From contig JAYUQP010000101.1 of NCBI GenBank assembly GCA_043757265.1, positions 1 to 22,766 of the forward strand: DNA of 22,766 nucleotides, in the 5' to 3' direction. This document shows positions 15,648-22,766 of the stretch, piece after piece. The notes below the pieces were generated by a model. It was given only the letters and a program-made list of their open reading frames with translations. It was not told the origin of the DNA and searched no databases. The position numbers and the translations under genes were made by a program. The stretch comes from JANPLN01 sp043757265 (lineage in GTDB: Bacteria > Bdellovibrionota > Bdellovibrionia > Bdellovibrionales > JAGQZY01). The stretch's first letter is position 1; each line of letters opens with the position of its first letter.

Positions 15648-17141
15648 TCAAAATGTCGCTTCTTCCCATTGTCTTAAGTGGGTGGTTGGATCGATAAGGT
15701 CGGAGCGTCTTGAATATTGGCCTGCTCCGCGCACCGTGAGTGGACCAGTTCTCGAGCCTGAATACATTTCGAAGTGAAGCATATCGGTTTCGGAAATGTA
15801 GCCAATGTGCTGACCCTTGAGGACTCGGTCCCCGACTCCGGATTGTGAAACAGCCCTGGCTGAGACCTCTCCGTAGCGCATGATATGTCCGCTGTCGTGT
15901 TTGACTTCAAGGGCATCGGTGCCCTCATAAAACCTGTAACGTTGCAGGATTATTCCGCCAGAAACGGCAAACACTTTTTCGCCTATGGGGCGCATTAAAT
16001 CGCACGCCGCATGCTTTCGTCCCGAGCGACCAGCACCAAAGTAACGGCCGCCGGCGCCGTTTGTGTACTGAGCTGAAGGACGATTTTCGGTGGGGAAACG
16101 GAATTCGCCAGATGTGTTATCGACAACGATGGTTGATCCCGCGATGATAGTTTCTCCCGTCGGACTGCCGATCAAACCAAAACCCGAACACTGCTCGGGG
16201 CGCTTGATATAACTTGCGGCAGCCCAGCCGGTGATTTCCTCACCGCGCCCGTTGTGGGCTAAAACTTTTATGTAGGTCGTACTTCCTGATTGGCGTTCTT
16301 CGCGGTCGCCGTCCCATGTTTGAAACACGCGGATCGCCTGGAACCTTTGGATGCTGTAGACCACAGTTTGCATAGAATCATCGTAAATGCGAAGGGGATC
16401 TCTGCGCGTGCAAACAACGTATTGCGAAAGTTGGGTTGCGGTTTCCCCTCGAGCCTCAACGGAAGCATCGCCGATATTGCCAGATGCTGGTACAACAGCG
16501 ACGGAAGCAACAAGGTTTGGCGAAGCGAGATGGGTCGCCGTATGAGCAGGCGTATTAGCCGGAGCGAACATGCGAGGTTCAACCAAAGACTGTCGCCCCC
16601 TGGATAGCGAATAAGTACGCAAGAAATTAGATTTTTTTGGATGAAAGGAAAGCTCGGCTACGGGAGTTTGATTATCTAGAATTTTGTAGATCGGAAGTAT
16701 TTCGCAGCTGTTTCCTGTACAGCACCGATGAACCGTGAAGCGGCCGTCAGTCGTTTTTTGCATCACCAATGTTTTGTTCGATAGAGAAACTTCCGGGATA
16801 TCGAGTTGAGTGGTCAGAACTTTTATTTTCCACGTTTCTGCAGTGTCTAAAAAATTGTCAGTGATGGGGGTGTTGAGTTTATTTTCGCTACTTAAACCCC
16901 AAGAGCGAATGATTTTATCTTTTTTGTAATCTACAAAACTGCCGCGACGAAGATGATTATTTGTATTACTAAGATCCGAGTTTAAAACATAGTATGGGGA
17001 AAACTGAATAGCCAGGCGCTGACACGCAAGATTCTTTTGAAATTCATTACCGTAGTAGATATAGGAATCAAGTGCGGCGGAGGGGACACTCAACAAGGTC
17101 CATGCGCAAAAAATGATCGATCTGATGTTAAACCTTGTCAT
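15648..17141 (-). CDS. Secreted M23-fold protein lacking catalytic histidines
   Basis: 497 residues from ATG 17141; a GTG two codons earlier lies inside the GAGG ribosome site, so it is rejected. A signal peptide ends near VPSA-A. The N-terminal half is an uncharacterised secreted region with a CC pair. Residues ~242-316 resemble an SH3-like beta domain ending GWAAASYIK. The C-terminal ~365-470 is LytM/M23: the zinc ligands His377 and Asp381 (KHAACD) and His456 (MLHFE) are present. The usual catalytic His of YxHL is replaced (RYGEVS, Tyr423), and the first His of HxH is Met. Either it is a divergent, still active peptidase subgroup, or a non-catalytic peptidoglycan-binding activator like EnvC/NlpD. 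Periplasmic. Confidence 0.85.
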   Translation of the reverse strand: MTRFNIRSIIFCAWTLLSVPSAALDSYIYYGNEFQKNLACQRLAIQFSPYYVLNSDLSNTNNHLRRGSFVDYKKDKIIRSWGLSSENKLNTPITDNFLDTAETWKIKVLTTQLDIPEVSLSNKTLVMQKTTDGRFTVHRCCTGNSCEILPIYKILDNQTPVAELSFHPKKSNFLRTYSLSRGRQSLVEPRMFAPANTPAHTATHLASPNLVASVAVVPASGNIGDASVEARGETATQLSQYVVCTRRDPLRIYDDSMQTVVYSIQRFQAIRVFQTWDGDREERQSGSTTYIKVLAHNGRGEEITGWAAASYIKRPEQCSGFGLIGSPTGETIIAGSTIVVDNTSGEFRFPTENRPSAQYTNGAGGRYFGAGRSGRKHAACDLMRPIGEKVFAVSGGIILQRYRFYEGTDALEVKHDSGHIMRYGEVSARAVSQSGVGDRVLKGQHIGYISETDMLHFEMYSGSRTGPLTVRGAGQYSRRSDLIDPTTHLRQWEEATF

Positions 17142-17162
17142 ACACACCTCGTTCTCCCGAGG
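17141..17162 (-). promoter_or_regulatory. Hairpin covering the ribosome site of the M23-fold gene
   Basis: On the minus strand CCTCG, six loop bases GGAGAA, and CGAGG are followed by TGTGT and the ATG at 17141. The 3' arm (17147-17151 on the plus strand) is the ribosome-binding site, so folding would hide it. The stem is only 5 bp, so the effect may be modest. Confidence 0.4.
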
Positions 17163-17180
17163 TTACATACTACAGATTCT

Positions 17181-17209
17181 GTACCATCTCCTTAAGGTCT
17201 GAGAGGTAC
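17181..17209. repeat. Inverted repeat between the MFS and M23-fold genes
   Basis: GTACCATCTC (17181-17190) pairs with GAGAGGTAC (17201-17209) with one bulged base and a 10-nt loop. It may terminate transcription of the transporter gene or belong to the leader of the M23-fold gene; no T-run is seen. Confidence 0.4.
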
Positions 17210-17240
17210 GATGGAGAGTGATGCTAAGAAAAGTTTACCT

Positions 17241-18482
17241 TTACAGTGACAAATTACGTTCGAATGCCTGCTCTCTCCTGTAGAGGTGTATTGCAAACAC
17301 CCCCAAAGAGGTTGTTATGAGTGATATAAGCGTTAGCAACAAAAGCAAAAACAAATGCAAATCGCGATCGATCATCCAGCCAAAAAACAAAGGGCTAATG
17401 GATGTGACCACAACGACGATTGTGGCAAACAAACTCTTGATGGCTCCCAAGTGAGCCACTCCATAGAGCTCGGCCCACATTGACGATTTGATGGGAGCTG
17501 CCGCGCCCACGGTAAGGCCGCATAAAAATAATCCTATCGACGCAATCCACGGTGTTTGAAAGTACCACAACAGCGTAAAGGCCACTGCCAGTGGGAGCTG
17601 ATAGTACGGAAACAAACGCAAAGCACCCAAGCGATCAACGAGAGGACCTGTGACAAAAGCTGATAGCAGCCGCCCGCAGGCAAAAAGACTCATTGCCAAA
17701 GCCACTGTATTGAGAGGCCAGTTTTTTGATTGAGCGTATGACATTTGATAAATTAAAAATCCCGAAAGCGAGAACGCTGGGAAAAGACTGTGCGAGATCA
17801 AAAGATAAAAAATCTTGTGACGTAAAACTTCTCGCGGCGTCCAATTCTTTTGGCTGGTGTGCTGGTCGGGAAGTTCATTAGCCAAAATGGGATGATTGAA
17901 GTGGGCATTATTTTTCGTAATAAAAAAGGTAACTGGGAAGTAAACAAAAAACAGCAACGCAAGTAGAACGTAGGTCATGGATTGCGGTGAGTAGACCACG
18001 ATAAGCCCGGCCATCAGCGGAGTGAAAATTCCTTCGGCCATGGGAAATCCAATATTCGTAAGACTAAGTGCTTTTCCACGATTGTTGCCAAAGTAGCGGG
18101 CGGTGCAAACCCCATTTACATGCATGCACAAACCCTGGCCTGCAAAGCGCAATAAAAAAATGCTCGCAAACAAAATAACCAATGAGTTGGTTGAAAGAAG
18201 CAATTGATAGCCGAGGGCTAAAGAAAATAAAATAATAAGGCAGTACTTACGCGCATCAACCCGATCGATCCACGGACCCACGAACGGTAAAAAAACGGCG
18301 CTCGTCAGCGTGGCTCCCGCATACAACGATCCGAAGTGCGTGTTTGTAAGATTATACTGCTGCAAAATTGTCAGGCTGAACAAGGCCAAAAAGTGCGATT
18401 GCCCGAAGCACGAAAAAAACGCATTGCACATAGCAAATAAAAGAGGCCGAGGCTCCGCTTTGATCAGTCCAAAATACGTCAT
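17241..18482 (-). CDS. Major Facilitator Superfamily transporter
   Basis: 413 residues with about 12 hydrophobic helices, a usual MFS length. The loop after helix 2 has GPWIDRVDARK (69-79) and that after helix 8 has GPLVDRLGALR, both forms of MFS motif A (GxxxDRxGxR), confirming the two-fold repeat of the family. It is an inner-membrane secondary transporter; overall it resembles the monocarboxylate/oxalate-type branch, but the substrate cannot be read from sequence. ATG 18482 has only a weak ribosome site (CTAGGT). It stands on the minus strand between the surface-protein pair upstream and the M23-fold gene downstream, with no evident functional tie to either. Confidence 0.88.
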   Translation of the reverse strand: MTYFGLIKAEPRPLLFAMCNAFFSCFGQSHFLALFSLTILQQYNLTNTHFGSLYAGATLTSAVFLPFVGPWIDRVDARKYCLIILFSLALGYQLLLSTNSLVILFASIFLLRFAGQGLCMHVNGVCTARYFGNNRGKALSLTNIGFPMAEGIFTPLMAGLIVVYSPQSMTYVLLALLFFVYFPVTFFITKNNAHFNHPILANELPDQHTSQKNWTPREVLRHKIFYLLISHSLFPAFSLSGFLIYQMSYAQSKNWPLNTVALAMSLFACGRLLSAFVTGPLVDRLGALRLFPYYQLPLAVAFTLLWYFQTPWIASIGLFLCGLTVGAAAPIKSSMWAELYGVAHLGAIKSLFATIVVVVTSISPLFFGWMIDRDLHLFLLLLLTLISLITTSLGVFAIHLYRREQAFERNLSL

Positions 18483-18585
18483 ACCTAGAATGTGCCAGAC
18501 TGTTTTTTTACAAGCAACGATGAACTAATTTGGTGGCATCTTTTGAAGTGGTATATGTTTTTTCTGTCGCGAAGTATTCAGCAAT

Positions 18586-19653
18586 CTAATCTTTTCGAAC
18601 ACAATGCACACGCTGGGCAGAAGTTTTCCCAATTGTAGCCACTTGATTATTAGGGCGCCAATAGGTCGCATTAGTATTTGTCGACTCGCTAGATGTCCAA
18701 TGGTTGGTGCCAGAGGTGCAGGGAATTCCAGGAATGAGCCCGCAGGCTGTGATCAGAAGATCCACCTCATTTTCGGCCGGTAAATACCAGTCTGTTTTTG
18801 TACCAAACGTAAGGGCATCACACTGATTTGCGGCTGGGTAAGGGGCATCAGCGTTACTCAAAGCTACGATCGAAGCCGTGTTCGAAGCACCTAAAATATC
18901 GCTGCTGATACCATTAAAAATCGTGTTTGTTGTGGACCACACATGAGTTGTTGCCGTGCCCGTACACGCACTTCCGTTCCAAGTCAGTCCCTGCGGGCAG
19001 GGCGTGGCATACATTTTTTTTCCTGAGTCCGGAGAAATCCCCGCGAACACCGAGCCGTCGGCGCAAAAAGTTCCAACAACGGGATTCGTATCTGTGCAGG
19101 CACTTCCCGAAGTTGTCACTTGCCACGTGGCAACGGTGGTTCCTGCGTTGACCCGTGCCGCAAATGTGGTGTTTGCGCTCGCTGATGAGGTAAGTCTGAT
19201 TTGCAAATATTGGTTGTTGGTAATTCCAGTTTTACTTGATGTCCATGTTTGAATAACCGACGCGCAGGCACTGTCGGTGCAAGTGCGAAGCTCGGGTGTG
19301 CCGCCTGTTCCCGAAATTCCGACTTCAAGAGTGCACCCTGTGGCACCCGTAATTTGCACGATGTTTGAACTGATCACAGTGCTTGTGGCAACATTGATCT
19401 GCGTTGTCCAGGTGAAGGCGGTGGGAGTTGAGTTCAGGCAAACTTGGTTCAACAAACATTGCCACGAAGTGCCATTACAAAGTTCAACGCAGGTATTTGC
19501 TGAGCTCCAGCGTACACTTCCATTGGCAGAGGCATCACAGGTTGTGGTGGAGGCTCCAGGGCGAATGGCTCCACCGCTAGCACCGCCAGCATCGAGGGCT
19601 ACCTGTGCAAAAGAGCTTTCAAATAGAAAAAAGAAAAAAACAAATTTGCACAT
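18586..19653 (-). CDS. Secreted DUF1566 (Lcl-type) protein, copy 1
   Basis: 355 residues. A signal peptide (very Phe-rich core, SFA-Q near 16) is followed by AGGASGGAIRPGASTTTCD and RWSSANTCVELCNGTSW (48-64), a motif seen in surface proteins and tail-fibre-like proteins. A middle region of beta-rich repeats leads to CADGSVFAGISPD (197-209) and GLTWNGSACTG, then a C-terminal Lcl/DUF1566 domain (~236-355) with DWYLPAENEVDLL, HWTSSEST, YWR and the terminal VHCVRKD. The domain is related to C-type-lectin-like surface modules. At least 15 Cys suggest disulphides. It lies 3 bp after its paralogue with little ribosome site, so translation is probably coupled. Probable surface or adhesion role. Confidence 0.85.
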   Translation of the reverse strand: MCKFVFFFFLFESSFAQVALDAGGASGGAIRPGASTTTCDASANGSVRWSSANTCVELCNGTSWQCLLNQVCLNSTPTAFTWTTQINVATSTVISSNIVQITGATGCTLEVGISGTGGTPELRTCTDSACASVIQTWTSSKTGITNNQYLQIRLTSSASANTTFAARVNAGTTVATWQVTTSGSACTDTNPVVGTFCADGSVFAGISPDSGKKMYATPCPQGLTWNGSACTGTATTHVWSTTNTIFNGISSDILGASNTASIVALSNADAPYPAANQCDALTFGTKTDWYLPAENEVDLLITACGLIPGIPCTSGTNHWTSSESTNTNATYWRPNNQVATIGKTSAQRVHCVRKD

Positions 19654-19656
19654 TAT

Positions 19657-20727
19657 TTAATCTTTACGCACACAACGTACTCGCATGTTGGTCAGCTTTG
19701 TAACAGCACCATTGCTGTTATTCGAGCGCCAATACCTTGCATTCACTGCAGTGGATTCTGTAGACGTCCAGTTATTACTCCCATCAGTGCAGCCTATATC
19801 AAATACCAGTCCGCAACTAGTGATGAGTAAAGTTGCTTCGTTTTGCGCTGGCAAATACCAGTCGGACTGTCCCGCGTAAACTAAGTTAAAGCAAAGAATT
19901 GCCGCATGGTACGGGGAGTCCGCGTTGGCAAGCCCAGCCATAGTCGTAGTATTACTTTCGCCAGTGATACTACTTGTGAGGCCGGTACTAACGGTAGCTG
20001 TATTCGACCATTGGGTTTGGGTCGAATTACCTGCACAGGCCGATCCGTTCCAGATCCGCCCAAAATAGCAGGGTGTGGTGTACATTTTTGTGGCGCCATC
20101 GGGACTGTTTCCCACATAAACTGTGCCATCCGCGCAGTAGGTTCCGACGGCAGGGGTAGGGTCCGTGCAATTTCCGATTGTAGTCACATTCCACGTGGAC
20201 GATCGCGCCCCCACTGTGACTGTGGATGGGTGTTGAAAATTTCCACTGACCGACGAAGTTAAACGAAGCTGAACATATTGATTATTGGTGAGGGTAGCGC
20301 GGCTGACTGTCCAATCTTGAACCACCGTTGTACATGCAGCGTCCGAACAAACTCGATACTGAGGCGATCCTGAACCGGTGATGGAGACTTCCACGGTGCA
20401 GGCAGCTATCCCAGTAATTTGTACGATGTTAGAAGAAATCAGTGTGTTAGTCGCGACGCCGGTTTGATCTGTATATGTAAAAGCTGCAGGCAGACTCGTG
20501 GCGCAAGGAGCGTATTGCAAACAGTTCCAAGCAGTGCCGTTACAGGATTCCATACATGTGTTCGTGGTGCTCCAGCGCATAGCGCCTGGAATCGTACCAT
20601 CGCATGTTGTTGTCGAAGCACCCACGCGAATAGCTCCACCGCTTGCACCACCAGCATTAAAACTGATCTGCGCAACAGCACAACACGAGTAAATAAATAT
20701 AATGAAACAAAAGATGAGACGTACCAC
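19657..20727 (-). CDS. Secreted DUF1566 (Lcl-type) protein, copy 2
   Basis: 356 residues, colinear paralogue of the next gene: shared AGGASGGAIRxGASTTTCD, RWSTTNTCMESCNGTAW, CADGTVYVGNSPD, a DWYLPAQNEATLL segment, NWTSTEST and a terminal VRCVRKD. The signal peptide runs to about AVAQ (20). The start is GTG 20727; no ATG is available in frame and AAAGGTGG overlaps the start. A -10 box six bases upstream suggests the mRNA may begin at or next to the GTG. The copies differ most in the middle, where linker and central beta segments diverge, as expected for surface proteins under diversifying pressure. It heads the two-gene operon and is divergent from the tail-fibre-like gene. Confidence 0.85.
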   Translation of the reverse strand: MVRLIFCFIIFIYSCCAVAQISFNAGGASGGAIRVGASTTTCDGTIPGAMRWSTTNTCMESCNGTAWNCLQYAPCATSLPAAFTYTDQTGVATNTLISSNIVQITGIAACTVEVSITGSGSPQYRVCSDAACTTVVQDWTVSRATLTNNQYVQLRLTSSVSGNFQHPSTVTVGARSSTWNVTTIGNCTDPTPAVGTYCADGTVYVGNSPDGATKMYTTPCYFGRIWNGSACAGNSTQTQWSNTATVSTGLTSSITGESNTTTMAGLANADSPYHAAILCFNLVYAGQSDWYLPAQNEATLLITSCGLVFDIGCTDGSNNWTSTESTAVNARYWRSNNSNGAVTKLTNMRVRCVRKD

Positions 20728-20733
20728 CTTTAA

Positions 20734-20762
20734 ATTATCTAATAGTCTATTTTAAATTGCAA
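20734..20762 (-). promoter_or_regulatory. Sigma70-like promoter for the DUF1566 pair
   Basis: On the minus strand TTGCAA (20757-20762) and GATAAT (20734-20739) are 17 bp apart. The -10 box ends six bases before the GTG at 20727, so the predicted transcript start coincides with the start codon, implying a leaderless mRNA. Confidence 0.5.
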
Positions 20763-20991
20763 AAGAAGGCTTCGAAGTGACTTAGAGCTGGTCGTTCGCG
20801 GGAAAGTAAGTGGCCAAAAGTGGTCATTGTCCGGCACTTACCGGATGCACTATTTTTGTTTATCTTACTTTGGTACAGCTTTTTCAGGAGGTTGCTCCAG
20901 CTGTAGCAAAATGAGCATTTTTATTTGATCAAAACTGTCAAACTTTAGGCCAGTGCCTTTATATTTTAAAAAACAGACCGATAAGTTCAAT
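20763..20991. other. Intergenic region before the tail-fibre-like gene
   Basis: No gene seen. TCCGG (20830-20834) and CCGGA (20841-20845) form a short hairpin with a 6-nt loop. AGGAGG at 20886-20891 precedes only a five-codon frame (ATG 20911 to TGA 20926). A weak promoter candidate for the plus-strand gene is CTGTCA (20935-20940) and TATATT (20960-20965), 19 bp apart. Confidence 0.4.
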
Positions 20992-22766
20992 GTGGTGCTA
21001 AGGTTTCAATTTAACTTCATAAAATGTACAAAGTACTTTCTCAGTTTGTTGCTTGTTCTGCCATCTTTCGCAACAGCACAAACTGAGCCTCCGCAGTTTA
21101 TGACTGTCGATGGTAGGCTTTACGATTCCGCCACACCCGAAGATCCACTTCTCGATAATTCCGTCCTTATGAGAATTCAAATTCTCAACCCTGCAAAATC
21201 TTGTATCTTGTACGAAGAACAACAAATTGTTAGCACGCTTTCTTCAAACGGATATTTCAATGTTCGTGTAGGTTCCCCCACGTCGGGAGCAGAGTCGCTT
21301 AAGCGCACCACAGCCACAATCGACGTTGGAAATTCCATGCGAGCAATTTTTCAAAACCAAAACGCTAGTATTGCTGGCAAAACTGCAGCCGGTGCAGTTT
21401 GCGGATATACACCGGCCCCTGGCGACACACGGTACTTTCGGTACATCGTTACACCTAGCACCACTGGAGTTACGAGCACCTTAAGCCCCGATATGCAGAT
21501 TGATTCTGTACCGCAATCGTTGGTTGCTGAGTCCTTGCAGGGCATGGCACCAGATGATTTTGTACAGATCACGAGCGACGTAACTCAAGCCAAAGTAAAT
21601 GGGTTGTTTGGCGCAAGCTACACCACACTCACAGGACTACTTGCTGGTAGCAGTTCGCTGTATTTGCAAAATACAACAAATGGGACTGTGATTCCAAGCC
21701 GCGCCACAAATCCACTCACTCCCGCAGCGGGGCAGATCTGGTACGACAATGACGATTTGGTACTCCGTTATTTCGATGGCTCTGTTGTGCAAACGATTGG
21801 CACAAGTGGAGGAGATCCAACTAAGCTACCGTTAGCGGGTGGCACAATGGCCGGCGCCGTTGACATGGGAAATAATGACATCACTAACATCGGTCACGTT
21901 ACACAAACTGCACAAAGAACATTTCGCTTCGGAGTTTACACCACGCTTCAACAGGGAACTTTGATTTCCACGCCGCTAGTAGCAGGACATGAAGGTACAG
22001 TTTGGTATAACACCACGACCAACAAGCTGATGTTCTGGGATGGTGCTTCGGAGTTCGCCGTATCACCAGTCGATAGCGTGTTTGGGCGCACTGGTGCAGT
22101 GGTTGCCGCAACAAGTGATTATGATGCCGTTCAAATCGATAATGCAGCCACAGGAAATATCGCAGCTACAAATGTGCAAGCTGCGATTGATGAATTAGAT
22201 TCCGAAAAAGTCGCAAAAGCTGGCGACACCATGACCGGGCAGCTAACTATGGGACCAAAAGGTGCTGTAGCAGGCGACGGCGGAGCCATTGCATTTACAG
22301 AGCTTGCCGCAAACGGAATAAATACTGCGACAATTCGAGCGCCTGATGCGCTGATAGCAAACTACATTCTTACGCTTCCTCTAAATGACGGTGATAGCGG
22401 TCAGTATTTACAAACCGATGGTAACGGATTGCTCGCATGGGTTACACCGGCAAGTGTTGGCGAAGTGAACACTGCCAGCAACCAGGGTGTTGGTGGCGTT
22501 GGGTTTTACGATGCCAAATCTGGTGTAGACCTGCAATTTAGAAATATCAACGCAGCTTCAAACAAGGTAACCGTTGCACTTGATGCTGCAAATAGAGAAG
22601 TCGATATTAACGTCAATGAAGCGAATTTCAATTTGGCAACGATTCCAAATACGGCTGCAGGAACCATTGCAGCCACAAATGCACAAGCTGCAATCAACGA
22701 GCTTGATAGCGAAAAAGTCGCAAGCACGCGAGCTATTAACACGGCAGCTGGAAGTGGTTTGAGTGG
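20992..22766 (+). CDS. Secreted tail-fibre-like adhesin, N-terminal part (runs off window)
   Basis: The frame is open from 20929 to the end of the window, with no stop; ~590 residues are visible. The start is unclear: GTG 20992 (or 20995) is in frame, but the best ATG (21024) is one base out of frame. The frame then encodes a signal peptide (KYFLSLLLVLPSFATAQ) and a head domain with VDGRLYDSATPEDPLLDNS and QIDSVPQSLVAESLQGM. After that come phage-tail-fibre-type modules: LPLAGGTMAGAVDM, AGDTMTGQLTM, QIWYDNDDLVLRYFDGS, VWYNTTTNKLMFWDG, and two copies of IAATNxQAAIxELDSEKVA. This architecture matches the mosaic adhesive trimer type of Bdellovibrio, trimeric surface fibres with a variable tip; the tip lies outside the window. 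Confidence 0.8.
   Translation, partial: MVLRFQFNFIKCTKYFLSLLLVLPSFATAQTEPPQFMTVDGRLYDSATPEDPLLDNSVLMRIQILNPAKSCILYEEQQIVSTLSSNGYFNVRVGSPTSGAESLKRTTATIDVGNSMRAIFQNQNASIAGKTAAGAVCGYTPAPGDTRYFRYIVTPSTTGVTSTLSPDMQIDSVPQSLVAESLQGMAPDDFVQITSDVTQAKVNGLFGASYTTLTGLLAGSSSLYLQNTTNGTVIPSRATNPLTPAAGQIWYDNDDLVLRYFDGSVVQTIGTSGGDPTKLPLAGGTMAGAVDMGNNDITNIGHVTQTAQRTFRFGVYTTLQQGTLISTPLVAGHEGTVWYNTTTNKLMFWDGASEFAVSPVDSVFGRTGAVVAATSDYDAVQIDNAATGNIAATNVQAAIDELDSEKVAKAGDTMTGQLTMGPKGAVAGDGGAIAFTELAANGINTATIRAPDALIANYILTLPLNDGDSGQYLQTDGNGLLAWVTPASVGEVNTASNQGVGGVGFYDAKSGVDLQFRNINAASNKVTVALDAANREVDINVNEANFNLATIPNTAAGTIAATNAQAAINELDSEKVASTRAINTAAGSGLS
22141..22722 (+). repeat. 25-residue repeat in the tail-fibre-like gene
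   Basis: The 75-bp units at 22141-22215 and 22648-22722 encode near-identical IAATNxQAAIxELDSEKVA segments, 507 bp (169 residues) apart. The DNA is less alike than the protein, so the copies are old and kept by selection. Such repeats are typical of trimeric fibre shafts. Confidence 0.8.

Noticed and set aside
20911..20928. AGGAGG followed by ATG 20911
   Set aside because: The frame ends after five codons; no sign of a leader peptide function.

Overview
The window looks like a piece of a Bdellovibrionota (Bdellovibrio-like) chromosome. The evidence is its moderate GC, a high density of small secreted proteins and lipoproteins, Lcl/DUF1566-type secreted proteins, a very long secreted protein with phage-tail-fibre repeats of the kind found in Bdellovibrio adhesins, and a few housekeeping genes (queG and a CCA-adding enzyme). 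The first ~490 bases differ: they are visibly GC-richer (58-60% in rows counted by hand), carry no convincing gene, and end in a tRNA with a CAU anticodon.

Layout. 1-486: GC-rich stretch and tRNA-Met(CAU). 498-533: symmetric array of five GATATC palindromes. 787-4283, all plus strand: a small secreted protein, an inverted-repeat cluster, two adjacent lipoprotein alpha/beta hydrolases (an operon) and a Thr-rich lipoprotein ending in a terminator hairpin. 4341-5991, minus: queG followed by an AP2-domain protein whose HNH nuclease half is degenerate; its 3' end has been copied as a 30-bp tandem repeat that includes the stop codon. 6014-7258, plus: CCA tRNA nucleotidyltransferase, overlapping by 4 bp the stop of a small conserved-looking minus-strand gene. 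7498-8158: half of an interspersed palindromic element, a small secreted Cys-rich protein with 11-residue repeats, and a pair of 23-bp direct repeats that may be an insertion-sequence scar.

8186-14320, minus, is the centrepiece: a 936-residue MoxR-type AAA+ ATPase with an apparent signal peptide, a coiled coil and a beta-propeller-like tail, followed 3 bp later by a 1106-residue von Willebrand A (VWA) protein, also with a signal peptide. MoxR-VWA pairs usually act on cytoplasmic or membrane clients. An ATPase predicted to be exported, where ATP is not expected, is a real puzzle and the best candidate here for an undescribed system. 14321-14818 is gene-free and rich in inverted repeats.

14819-18482, minus: a membrane-anchored protein of unknown function, an M23-fold protein that keeps the zinc ligands but lacks both usual catalytic histidines, and a Major Facilitator transporter. 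18586-20727, minus: two tandem paralogous secreted DUF1566 proteins, possibly translated from a leaderless mRNA. Divergent from them, running off the right edge, is the N-terminal ~590 residues of a secreted tail-fibre-like protein resembling the mosaic adhesive trimer type of Bdellovibrio. Together 18586-22766 looks like a cell-surface adhesion locus. All functional assignments come from reading motifs; no database search was possible.
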